The translations under genes and the position numbers were made by a program. From Pirellulales bacterium (GTDB lineage Bacteria; Planctomycetota; Planctomycetia; Pirellulales; JAEUIK01), in NCBI GenBank assembly GCA_019745975.1, contig JAIESQ010000017.1:1-42083 (forward strand): a stretch of DNA of 42,083 nt, read 5' to 3'. The notes under the pieces were generated by a model, which did not search any database, was not told where the DNA came from, and was given only the letters and a program-made list of their open reading frames with translations. Of this stretch, positions 8,070 through 15,304 are shown in pieces. Positions within the stretch are counted from its first letter, which is position 1, and every line of letters begins with the position of its first letter.

Positions 8070-9152
8070 ATGCTGGTCAAGCAGGGATCGGTCGTCGCGG
8101 TAGCAGAAGCTTCTCGCGGCATAAGCATGATCGTGCGTCGAGCGGCGCTGGTCGCGGCCGCGGGTCTGCTAATCTCAAACAGCGTTGTTCAGGGCGCGGC
8201 GGTGCCGGTTTACTTCGCCGGCGCGGCGCAATCGTTTAATGCCACCGTCGACCTGACGGGAAGCTTCAACGCCACCGGGAGCGGAGTGCTCGTCAACCCA
8301 ATCACGAGCACTGTCGAAGCGTTTACCCTGACCGCGCCGACGTCGCACGCCTTGGCGATCAACGGCGGGCCCGTCGTGCTTGCCACGCAGCCGAAGAGCG
8401 CCGGCTATGCCACGTTCGATGTCACGGGCGGTCACGCCACAAGCGCGGCCGGAGTGAACCTCAACTTACTGGGGGGCACATCCGCCAACTTCTCGCTCCT
8501 GCCGATCAATGTTTCCACGTCGATGTCATTGTTGCCGGTTGTGCCAATCGGCATCTCCGGCACGCTGTCTTCGCTGGTGTTCCAACAGACTGGCAGCGCT
8601 TCGTTCAGCCCCACTGGCGTGGGGACCGGCAGCTTTGCCATTGATGGCAAGGCGGCGGCAGCGCTATTGGACATCAATGCCTCGGCTCTCGGACTCCTGA
8701 ATGTGCCGGTCACTCCGCAGTACCTGCATACACCACTGACACTGGCAGGCACTTATACGATCACCGGCGACGACGCCAACCCCAAGATCGAGCTCGATGG
8801 CGCCATGGACTTTGGCCTGCCGCTGGACGTGGCCTCAGCGTTGTCCGCGGCGATCCAGGCCCCGCTGGGTTTGACCGTCGACGCGGCGCTCGGTCTGGCG
8901 GCCACTGTCTCGGTGAAGCTCGGCTTTCACTTGGAACAAACAGGCATCTATGTCCCGCCGAGCGGTCAAACCGGCGGCGAAGATGCGCCCGCGAATTTCA
9001 AATATGGCAGCCTGCTGAGCTTCGACGCGGCCGGACAGCCGTTCTTTCAGCCGCTGGTGCCAGAGCCAGGAAGCGCCGTGCTGCTACTCATCGGACTGGC
9101 GGCCGCCGCGCCACTGGCGATCGGTCGATGGCGACGGCGCTCTCAAAGTTGA
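8070..9152 (+). CDS. PEP-CTERM sorted surface protein
   Basis: A 360-residue exported protein. ATG 8070 is chosen because GGGAGGG (about 8056-8062) lies 7-8 bases upstream; ATG 8127 is a second possibility placing the signal peptide at the very N-terminus. A signal segment (RRAALVAAAGLLISNSVVQGA) precedes a long region rich in Gly, Ala, Ser, Thr and Val with no Cys, typical of extracellular beta-structured proteins. The C-terminus is a classical sorting signal: VPEPG, a hydrophobic helix (AVLLLIGLAAAAPLAI), then a basic tail (GRWRRRSQ). PEP-CTERM proteins are processed by exosortase, which is not encoded here. It is convergent with lanB, with only 13 bp between stop codons. Function unknown. 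Confidence 0.8.
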   Translation: MLVKQGSVVAVAEASRGISMIVRRAALVAAAGLLISNSVVQGAAVPVYFAGAAQSFNATVDLTGSFNATGSGVLVNPITSTVEAFTLTAPTSHALAINGGPVVLATQPKSAGYATFDVTGGHATSAAGVNLNLLGGTSANFSLLPINVSTSMSLLPVVPIGISGTLSSLVFQQTGSASFSPTGVGTGSFAIDGKAAAALLDINASALGLLNVPVTPQYLHTPLTLAGTYTITGDDANPKIELDGAMDFGLPLDVASALSAAIQAPLGLTVDAALGLAATVSVKLGFHLEQTGIYVPPSGQTGGEDAPANFKYGSLLSFDAAGQPFFQPLVPEPGSAVLLLIGLAAAAPLAIGRWRRRSQS

Positions 9153-9165
9153 CCAATCGGCCCGC

Positions 9166-12100
9166 TCACGCCGTCGCGGCAACGGGCCGGCGCTCGTTGC
9201 CGCTGGCTCGGGCCAGTTGCGAATGATAGAGCCGATCGAGGAAGTCGTAGAGCACGACTTCTTGCGCCCGGTGCGCCGCGCGTGCCACGCGATTGACCCA
9301 CATGTGCATCAAGCTCAGGGCTAGCTCTTCGAGCGTGCAACCCAGTTCTCCCCGCTCGGCGAGATGCCGATAGGCCTGTGCGATCGGCCGCGTCTTGTGC
9401 GAGCGACTGATAAGCGCCGCGATCACCGACTCGAGCTCGGCCGCGTTGGCTCCCGTCTCGGCTTGAGCTGCCAAGAGCGCGACAAGTAGGTTGCGTTCAG
9501 TACGGAACTTCTGGCTAAGCTGCTGCCGCAGGTTCGTGTCGACACGAAATTCGGCCGCGAAGCCGTCGCGCGCCTGCCGGGCGACACGGGCCTTGGCCGT
9601 GAGATCGAATCCCAAGTCCTCCAACAGGCGATCGAGACCTACCAGCGCCAACCGCCAGCGCAGGTCCTGCCCCGCGCCACCAGGCGTGGCGGCAATTACC
9701 TCGACCGCCGCGCGGCTGTCGGCCGCAAACCAGTTCTCGGCAAGTTGGACACCGATTGGCCCGCCATAGCGCCGCACTTCGCGTTGGTAGGTATCGAGCT
9801 GCACGCGGCCGACGAGCCCCGCCGCGCGAGCGGCTGCCAAAGCATCGCGAACCACGGGCCAGACTTCGTGCTGCAGCAAGTTCGGTTTGGCCTGAATTCG
9901 CAATCGCAGGTGTTCGTCTGGATCGGCATAGCGGATGAAGAACCACTGTTCGATCAGTCCGCGGCTCGACAGATGCTCGAGCACCGGTTGCAAGTGTTCG
10001 ACGAGCACGCGGTCGGCGGTCGCCGCGCCGCCGTAGACTTTGGCATACAGCCATTCTGATCCAGGCGCGAACTCGAAGGGGATCTCGCCCTCGCCAGCCG
10101 GTGCGCCCTGCGGCGAGATCGCATACCTTGTCGGTTGATTGTCGGCGACTTGCGGCGCGGCAACTGCGGCTCGGGCGACGAACGGCACGACCAGTTCGTG
10201 CACATAACGCCCTTCAGGACCGGCCGCGCACAGTTCGTCGGGGCTGGGGAATATTTCCACCAGCGCGATTGTCTGACGTTGTCGCAGCAAGTCGACCAGC
10301 GCCGCGATCGAAAGTTGATTTTCCAGGTCGACGGGCAATTCGTTGTCACCGTCTTGCAGGGACACCCACCGCGGCAGATTGCGAGCGACGCGCCAGGCGG
10401 CGACCGTTGCGACGAGTTGATCGGCGTCGGCGTCCACGAGGGAGCGGATTTCTTGGGCCGTTACCAGCCAGCGCGCACGCGCCAGCACGACGCGCCCCAC
10501 GACGACGCGCGGCAAGAACGGCGCCGCGTCGAGCGGGCCCCAACTCCAAGCGATGGCGCCACAGTCATGCTGGTTTTGTAGCGTGCAAAGAAACTGGTAC
10601 AGCCCCATGCTGTGCCAGGCAAAATTATGAGCCGTGGTCAACCGCGGACGAATCTCGCGGTTCAGTGCCGCGGAGCGCAGCACGACTCGATCTCCCACGA
10701 CCGAAACCCGCAGATCAGTGACGGGAATCTGTTGTTCGACCGGCGCGGCCGACCGGCCCAAGAACGGTATTTCGTAGTTCCGCAGCAGGGGTCGCAGCAG
10801 AACATTGCCCAAGCGTCCCTCGGGCAAGTGCACGACTTCAGCGTAGATCGCCTCCGGTTCGAGCTGTTCCTCGGCCGACAGGTGCGCGACAACCTCGCGG
10901 GTCAGTTCTTCGTCTCCCTGGCAGAAGCGCCCCAGCGCACGCGCGCCCGAGGGACCCGCGGCGTACTGCAATACAACCTGAAAGTCCCCGGCGGCCAGTG
11001 CCTCGGGAGATTGAGCGGCAACGCTACCAAACGTGGCGAAAGCGGCCGGAGCGGTCGCCGGCTCCGCGGTGGCTAGCGCACGCAGGTCGGCATTATCGAG
11101 CTTCATTTCGCGCGAGCCGCTGGCCAACACGTGCGCCAGCTTTTGCAGCAACACGGAGTGTCGCGAAGTCCAAAATGCCGTCGACGAGCCGCGCTGCGGG
11201 AACGTGATCCCAGCCAAGAGCGGCGCCGCGGCCGCGGCGGGAGACTGCGAGCGCTCGAAGCCGATCCCCAACTCGTCATCGAGCACTTCGACAAGCGGCA
11301 GCTCACGATCGCCATAGCGCTCGACAAAACTTCTGCGAAACGAAGCGAGCAGGTCGCTGTCCGACTTTTCAATCTGGCTCAACAGAACTTCGACTCCACG
11401 CAGCAACTCGTCGGTCACGTCGGTGTTGAGCACGGCGCCCGACGCCGGCTTGTGCATGTCGGTCTGCAGCAAGCGCCCCAAGTCGGCCGTCACCGGCAGC
11501 GCTTGCAGAGTTTGCGCGAGCGCTTCGTAGCTGGTGCGCGGCTCGCCGAGAGGTCGCTGGCAAAGTGTGGCAATCGTCTCGTGCACGCTCCGCAAGATTT
11601 CGAGATAAGGCGCCGCTGCGGGAATCGACGCCAGCCTTAAAACAAGCGCCTCAAGTGGGTCGCCTCCGGTCACCGCTGGTTCCAGATCGCTCGTCAGGAT
11701 CTGGCTGTCGATCAACTCATTGACGAACGCCAAGGCATCCTCGGATTCGATCTCGTGTGCAGTCAATGCCTCGGCCAGCTCGGCCGGCGTTCCGCCTGTC
11801 GCCGCCCGATCGAGCACCGCTTGCAGGTACGGGCACGCGTCGATCGCGACCAATTGGTATGAACGCGACTGGCCAGCGCCGCGCGCCTCGGCATAGCGCC
11901 AGCGATCGGCAACGCGGTAGAGACTTGAATTCGGTCGGAACACCAGCTCGCGGCGGACGTCGGGGTGCCGTTGGATTTCGGCTACCAGGCTCGACAGATA
12001 TTCCATGTCGAGCCGCACGTGCCGGCGATACTCGCTAGACGGGGCGATCGAAAGAGTGTTCGTTTCAGAATTGCCGCCAATGCGCCCGACCGAGCAGCCG

Positions 12101-12441
12101 GCGAACAGCCCGAAGGGGGTCGCACGCCCCGCCATCCGTGTGAAGTAGCGGATGAGGGCCGGCTCAGCTTTGCGGCCGCGAGGGCTGTCGGGAGCGTCGC
12201 GCCAGTCCGAAAACGATTCGTGGAGGCTGGGGGATGCCAGAAACAACGCTTCGCAAACGTCTGGACGGGCGAACATCGCGCGTAGCCACTGCCGCAGCGA
12301 TTCACAAGTTGGTTCGTCGGACGCCTCCGCCCCGCCGCCCTCGTGCCACTTAGTCACGAGATCAAACGGCAACAGCGGCGACCGCATCACGAAGAATTTG
12401 GCGGGCTCAAACCGCTCGGCGAGTGTGGGCTTCTCGGTCAT
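9166..12441 (-). CDS. lanB: Class I lanthipeptide dehydratase LanB, full length
   Basis: A 1091-residue protein starting at ATG 12441, with AAGGGAG six bases upstream. LanB enzymes dehydrate Ser and Thr of a precursor peptide by glutamylation from glutamyl-tRNA and then elimination of glutamate. Both domains are present. The N-terminal glutamylation domain has FFVMRSPLLPFD (about residues 17-28), RYFTRMAGRATPFGLFAG (about 97-115), RLDMEYLSSL and FVERYGDRELPLVEVLDDELG. The C-terminal elimination domain (SpaB-C type) has WFFIRYADPDEHLRLRI near residue 833 and the REVRRYGG...AENWFAADS region. The Arg residues expected for glutamate handling are in place, so it looks active and is not the shortened LanB used by peptide aminoacyl-tRNA ligases. 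It lies 150 bp downstream of lanC on the same strand. No precursor, leader protease or ABC exporter is adjacent. Confidence 0.92.
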   Translation of the reverse strand: MTEKPTLAERFEPAKFFVMRSPLLPFDLVTKWHEGGGAEASDEPTCESLRQWLRAMFARPDVCEALFLASPSLHESFSDWRDAPDSPRGRKAEPALIRYFTRMAGRATPFGLFAGCSVGRIGGNSETNTLSIAPSSEYRRHVRLDMEYLSSLVAEIQRHPDVRRELVFRPNSSLYRVADRWRYAEARGAGQSRSYQLVAIDACPYLQAVLDRAATGGTPAELAEALTAHEIESEDALAFVNELIDSQILTSDLEPAVTGGDPLEALVLRLASIPAAAPYLEILRSVHETIATLCQRPLGEPRTSYEALAQTLQALPVTADLGRLLQTDMHKPASGAVLNTDVTDELLRGVEVLLSQIEKSDSDLLASFRRSFVERYGDRELPLVEVLDDELGIGFERSQSPAAAAAPLLAGITFPQRGSSTAFWTSRHSVLLQKLAHVLASGSREMKLDNADLRALATAEPATAPAAFATFGSVAAQSPEALAAGDFQVVLQYAAGPSGARALGRFCQGDEELTREVVAHLSAEEQLEPEAIYAEVVHLPEGRLGNVLLRPLLRNYEIPFLGRSAAPVEQQIPVTDLRVSVVGDRVVLRSAALNREIRPRLTTAHNFAWHSMGLYQFLCTLQNQHDCGAIAWSWGPLDAAPFLPRVVVGRVVLARARWLVTAQEIRSLVDADADQLVATVAAWRVARNLPRWVSLQDGDNELPVDLENQLSIAALVDLLRQRQTIALVEIFPSPDELCAAGPEGRYVHELVVPFVARAAVAAPQVADNQPTRYAISPQGAPAGEGEIPFEFAPGSEWLYAKVYGGAATADRVLVEHLQPVLEHLSSRGLIEQWFFIRYADPDEHLRLRIQAKPNLLQHEVWPVVRDALAAARAAGLVGRVQLDTYQREVRRYGGPIGVQLAENWFAADSRAAVEVIAATPGGAGQDLRWRLALVGLDRLLEDLGFDLTAKARVARQARDGFAAEFRVDTNLRQQLSQKFRTERNLLVALLAAQAETGANAAELESVIAALISRSHKTRPIAQAYRHLAERGELGCTLEELALSLMHMWVNRVARAAHRAQEVVLYDFLDRLYHSQLARASGNERRPVAATA

Positions 12442-12591
12442 CGAGTGCTCCCTTACGATCGAGGTTGGCCGTGATCCTGGAGGGCCGGCTGCCAACAACT
12501 GGGGCGCGAATCCGCGACCTTTGTTACGGCCATGAGGAAGCGACCTTGCGGCAAGAACCCGCGCCGCCGAATTCGACGACCCACGCGAGGG

Positions 12592-13932
12592 CTATAGCGC
12601 GACCGGCAAATCGGCCAGCAGCATGGCGTCCCACGCGGGTTCGACGTCGGTCGTTGCCGCCAAGAACGCCAGGGCGACGCCGGAGGCCCCTTCCAGCAAC
12701 CCTGGATCGTCGGTCCAGGCCGGTCCGGACGGTAGACCGTGCTGCCACGCGGCAAAACCACCGACTCCGCCGCCGCGACCCTCAAACGCCAGCGTACGAG
12801 CGAACCAACCGATTGCCGCAGCGCGTAGCTCGTCGTCTGCGAAGTGTTGGTAAAGGCGGTTGAACAAATGGGCCAGGCCGGCCGCGCCGTGGCATAGACC
12901 GGCGTCTTCGACGCCAGTCGTTGCTGCCCCGCGGCGTGCCGCGCGCAACGCCAATTCGTGCGCCGCGCGCCGCCAGGCGCCGTTGCCCGTTGCAGCGGCC
13001 GCTCGAGCGACCACGACTGCGTTACCCAAGTCGCCGTAGCACCAGGCCAGCCGCGAAACCGAGGCGCCACGTTGGCCAGGGGCGACGTAATAGTCGTAAG
13101 CGCCCAGCGCATCGGCCGAGTTCTGCTGTGCGAGCAAATAACTGGTGGCCTGGCCCAAGAGCCGCGTGGCAGCGTCGACGGCCACGCCTCGCGAGATTGC
13201 CGCCGCCAGCAACCCCACCACGCCAGCCACGCCGTGTGCCACGCCCAGATTGAAGTAACCCTCGGGGAACTGACTGCGTTGATTGCCGGGCAGCGTGGCT
13301 GCAGGTGTCAGCCAGGCGACACCGTCCGGTTGTGCGACCGATAGCGCGGCGAGTCGGGCGATCGCCAGTTCGAGCAGCTCGCGAGCGGTTGGCGAGGGCA
13401 GTCGCTGCAAGGCATAGGCGCCCCAGCCGACAATGCCTGACACCACGTCGTAGGGCATGAGATGATCGAACGGCGCGACGTCGAGCTGGTAGCGCAACGC
13501 GGCGTCGAGCGCCGAAAAGTTCGCGTCATCGGCCGATTCTTCGCCGCCGGTGAGGTGAGCGATTGTCCAACCGACGCCAGCCAGCCCACCGTACAAGCTC
13601 AATCCACCTCGTGTGTGCTGCGAGGCGTGCATCCCACGTTCGAGCCACTCGACGGCTTGTGATTCCGCATCGGGCAGAGCAGCGGCCTGTGCGGCGTACG
13701 CAAACGGTACGGCGATCCCCATGGCGCCACCGGCCAACGAAGCGTCGAGCTGAAATTCCGCAGAGCGGCGTGTGATGTCCTTCACAATGCGACGCCAGGC
13801 CGACGTGGCGCGGTCCGCGAGGATGCCGTCGAGAATCGGCTGCCAACCGCGCGGTGCCGCGGGTTGCCTTGAGTGCGCGGGGGTCGCGGATCCAAGCGCA
13901 GATGAATCGGTGGCTACCAAGGCCGGCTGCAT
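12592..13932 (-). CDS. lanC: Lanthipeptide cyclase LanC
   Basis: A 446-residue alpha/alpha-toroid enzyme that adds Cys thiols to dehydrated residues to close (methyl)lanthionine rings. ATG 13932 follows GGGGAG at nine bases; a longer frame upstream lacks support. The LanC hallmarks are in order: SLYGGLAGVGW, a conserved His in NLGVAHGVAG, the zinc ligand Cys in WCYGDLG (near residue 298), and the Cys-His pair in GLCHGAAGLAH (near residue 347). The toroid repeat tail is DPGLLEGASGVALAFLA. All zinc ligands known from NisC have counterparts, so it should be catalytic. It is the promoter-proximal gene of a lanC-lanB unit; the 150-bp gap holds only a 26-codon frame. The substrate peptide is not recognisable in this window. 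Confidence 0.92.
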   Translation of the reverse strand: MQPALVATDSSALGSATPAHSRQPAAPRGWQPILDGILADRATSAWRRIVKDITRRSAEFQLDASLAGGAMGIAVPFAYAAQAAALPDAESQAVEWLERGMHASQHTRGGLSLYGGLAGVGWTIAHLTGGEESADDANFSALDAALRYQLDVAPFDHLMPYDVVSGIVGWGAYALQRLPSPTARELLELAIARLAALSVAQPDGVAWLTPAATLPGNQRSQFPEGYFNLGVAHGVAGVVGLLAAAISRGVAVDAATRLLGQATSYLLAQQNSADALGAYDYYVAPGQRGASVSRLAWCYGDLGNAVVVARAAAATGNGAWRRAAHELALRAARRGAATTGVEDAGLCHGAAGLAHLFNRLYQHFADDELRAAAIGWFARTLAFEGRGGGVGGFAAWQHGLPSGPAWTDDPGLLEGASGVALAFLAATTDVEPAWDAMLLADLPVAL

Positions 13933-14086
13933 CGGTGTGTCTCCCCGGGGCAGGTACGAACTGGCCCGCATGCGGTGGGCCACCAACTGGCCAAAGCGCA
14001 ACCGTGTGAGGAATGTTACAAGAAACCTGTGCGCCTAGCTCGTTGGTCGTGCCGCAGCCAGCGTACGGCGGGAGCGCGTCGCTCCT

Positions 14087-14106
14087 AACGACGTTAACCC
14101 GTCGTT
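14087..14106. repeat. Short hairpin upstream of lanC
   Basis: AACGACG (14087-14093) pairs with CGTCGTT (14100-14106) over a 6-base loop. It lies about 155 bp upstream of the lanC start, in the region that should hold the lanC promoter. It could be an operator-like palindrome or a structure in a leader; nothing further is visible. Confidence 0.35.
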
Positions 14107-14121
14107 CGCGGTGAGTCTGTT

Positions 14122-14257
<136 letters not shown>

Positions 14258-14496
14258 GCACTTCCACAGCACAAGGACCGCGCGACCTAACCGACTTCGT
14301 CGATTTGCGCGATACCGGAATTTCGCCCAGTTGCGGCGACCGTTTCGTGTGCGCAACGTCGCGCGGCGCGCGCCGGTGTGCCGTGCTTCATACGACGTTT
14401 CGCGCGCGAAAAAAGTTTCGCGCGCGTAGTTGATTGTCGCGCGGTGAGTTGCGCGCCGCGCTGCTCGCGCGCACGAGAAAATATCCGCGCATGGTT
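14258..14496. other. CGCG-dense non-coding region with a perfect palindrome
   Basis: No gene is supported here. The stretch is crowded with CGCG and GCGC tetramers, unlike flanking intergenic DNA. A 14-bp perfect palindrome, TTTCGCGCGCGAAA, spans 14398-14411, and most of a second copy (TTTCGCGCGCG) follows at 14416-14426. These could be protein-binding sites controlling the promoter at 14497, or a product of local mutational bias. It ends about 70 bp before the promoter. Confidence 0.4.
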
Positions 14497-14524
14497 TTGA
14501 CTTCGAGCTCACAGCGTGTATATG
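14497..14524 (+). promoter_or_regulatory. Sigma-70-like promoter for the small-protein transcript
   Basis: TTGACT (14497-14502) and TATATG (14519-14524) are separated by 16 bp, a near-consensus housekeeping promoter. Transcription would begin near 14531, at the foot of a perfect 9-bp hairpin. Confidence 0.55.
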
Positions 14525-14528
14525 AACC

Positions 14529-14694
14529 TTGCGGCGCTGGCGCGCACGCGCCGCAACTGCCGACCGTCGTCGCACGCTTCGCGCCGCCAGCAGCGTTCGC
14601 ATGCGGCGCACTTGTGCGGTCCGCCGCATCGAGTTGCTGCGACGCGCGGCCGGCGGTTCACATCCAGCGATTGAACACCCGAGGAGAACCAAGC
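14529..14694 (+). promoter_or_regulatory. Structured 5' leader of the 55-aa gene
   Basis: From the inferred start site the RNA can form a perfect stem TTGCGGCGC/GCGCCGCAA (14529-14537 with 14548-14556). A second stem, ATGCGGCG/CGCCGCAT (14601-14608 with 14622-14629), can be extended by CAGCA/TGCTG (14589-14593 with 14634-14638). The leader then runs open to a strong ribosome binding site, GAGGAGAA (14681-14688). A 160-base leader for a 55-codon gene suggests RNA-level control or a functional RNA. It matches no riboswitch class I can recognise. Confidence 0.45.
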
Positions 14695-14862
14695 ATGAAG
14701 TTGGCTCGCTCCGGTACTCGGGCAGGGGCGCTCGGCTCGCAACCGGGCGCCCTCGAGAGGCGTCACCGCCTGCGGGCGATGCACGAGCGGCTCGTGGCGA
14801 CGGGCACGCTGGCCCGCGGTCCAGGCTACTGGGCGCCTCGCAGCGCGCGACCGCCGGCGTAG
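14695..14862 (+). CDS. Small, strongly basic hypothetical protein, 55 aa
   Basis: ATG 14695 sits six bases after GAGGAGAA, the best ribosome binding site in this region; the stop is TAG 14860-14862. The product has about ten Arg, no Cys, no signal peptide and no membrane segment. The central part (LERRHRLRAMHERLVATG) can form an amphipathic helix, and the end is rich in Pro, Tyr and Trp (GPGYWAPRS). The charge suggests binding to nucleic acid or the ribosome, but no family is recognised. It is divergent from lanC and has its own promoter, structured leader and possible terminator. The lack of Cys argues against it being the lanthipeptide precursor. The same frame is open upstream to 14434, but the binding site decides the start. 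Confidence 0.5.
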   Translation: MKLARSGTRAGALGSQPGALERRHRLRAMHERLVATGTLARGPGYWAPRSARPPA

Positions 14863-14996
14863 GCCGCGCGCCAGTCGGGTCCTGTCTCAATTCCAATGGC
14901 ACCTCTAGGCGCCGGGTTATCGCCCCGGCGGCCCACTCGCTCACCAGCGCGGCGAAGTCCTGGCGGATTCGCCGCGCCGCGGGGGCAAGCCACGGC

Positions 14997-15025
14997 CGCC
15001 GACGGTTGCCCGGCGCTACTTTTTT
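14997..15025 (+). terminator. Possible intrinsic terminator
   Basis: CGCCG (14997-15001) pairs with CGGCG (15011-15015), followed after CTAC by six T (15020-15025). The stem is short, so strength is uncertain. It would end the small-protein transcript before tRNA-Arg. Another GC-rich hairpin without a T-run, CGCCGGG/CCCGGCG, lies at 14910-14930. Confidence 0.4.
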
Positions 15026-15105
15026 GCGCTGGCGCCGACGAAGTCATGTTGCTTCACGCGGCTTGACCGCTGTGGCCAGGTTCGTCAAGCTGGGCTTGCA
15101 GCCGC

Positions 15106-15179
15106 GCGCCCGTGGCGCAACTGGATAGCGCATCGGTCTTCGGAACCGAGGGTTGCAGGTTCGAATCCTGCCGGGCGTA
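15106..15179 (+). tRNA. tRNA-Arg (anticodon UCG)
   Basis: A 74-nt cloverleaf: acceptor GCGCCCG (15106-15112) with CGGGCGT (15172-15178, one G-U pair) and discriminator A15179. D-stem GCGC/GCGC and T-arm GCAGG-TTCGAAT-CCTGC are intact. The anticodon loop CTTCGGA gives UCG, reading CGA. CCA is not encoded. A TTGACC at 15063-15068 may be its -35 box, with a weak -10. Confidence 0.93.
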
Positions 15180-15304
15180 CTTTGGACATAGCAATCGGCT
15201 TGCGAATCGCGCGTTGTTCAGCGTGGATCAGACAACCGAGCGCGATTGCGGACGAAGTGATCGCAGGCGGCGTGAACATGCTGGTGTTTGTCCCACCGCA
15301 TCGG

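Noticed and set aside
8070-9152. The PEP-CTERM protein as substrate of LanB/LanC
   Set aside because: It has no Cys, is convergent with lanB, and has the normal features of a sorted surface protein.
9166-12441. The LanB as a peptide aminoacyl-tRNA ligase
   Set aside because: Those enzymes lack the elimination domain; here the C-terminal SpaB-C-type domain is present.
14695-14862. The 55-aa protein as the lanthipeptide precursor
   Set aside because: It contains no Cys, so lanthionine rings could not form, and it is divergent from lanC.
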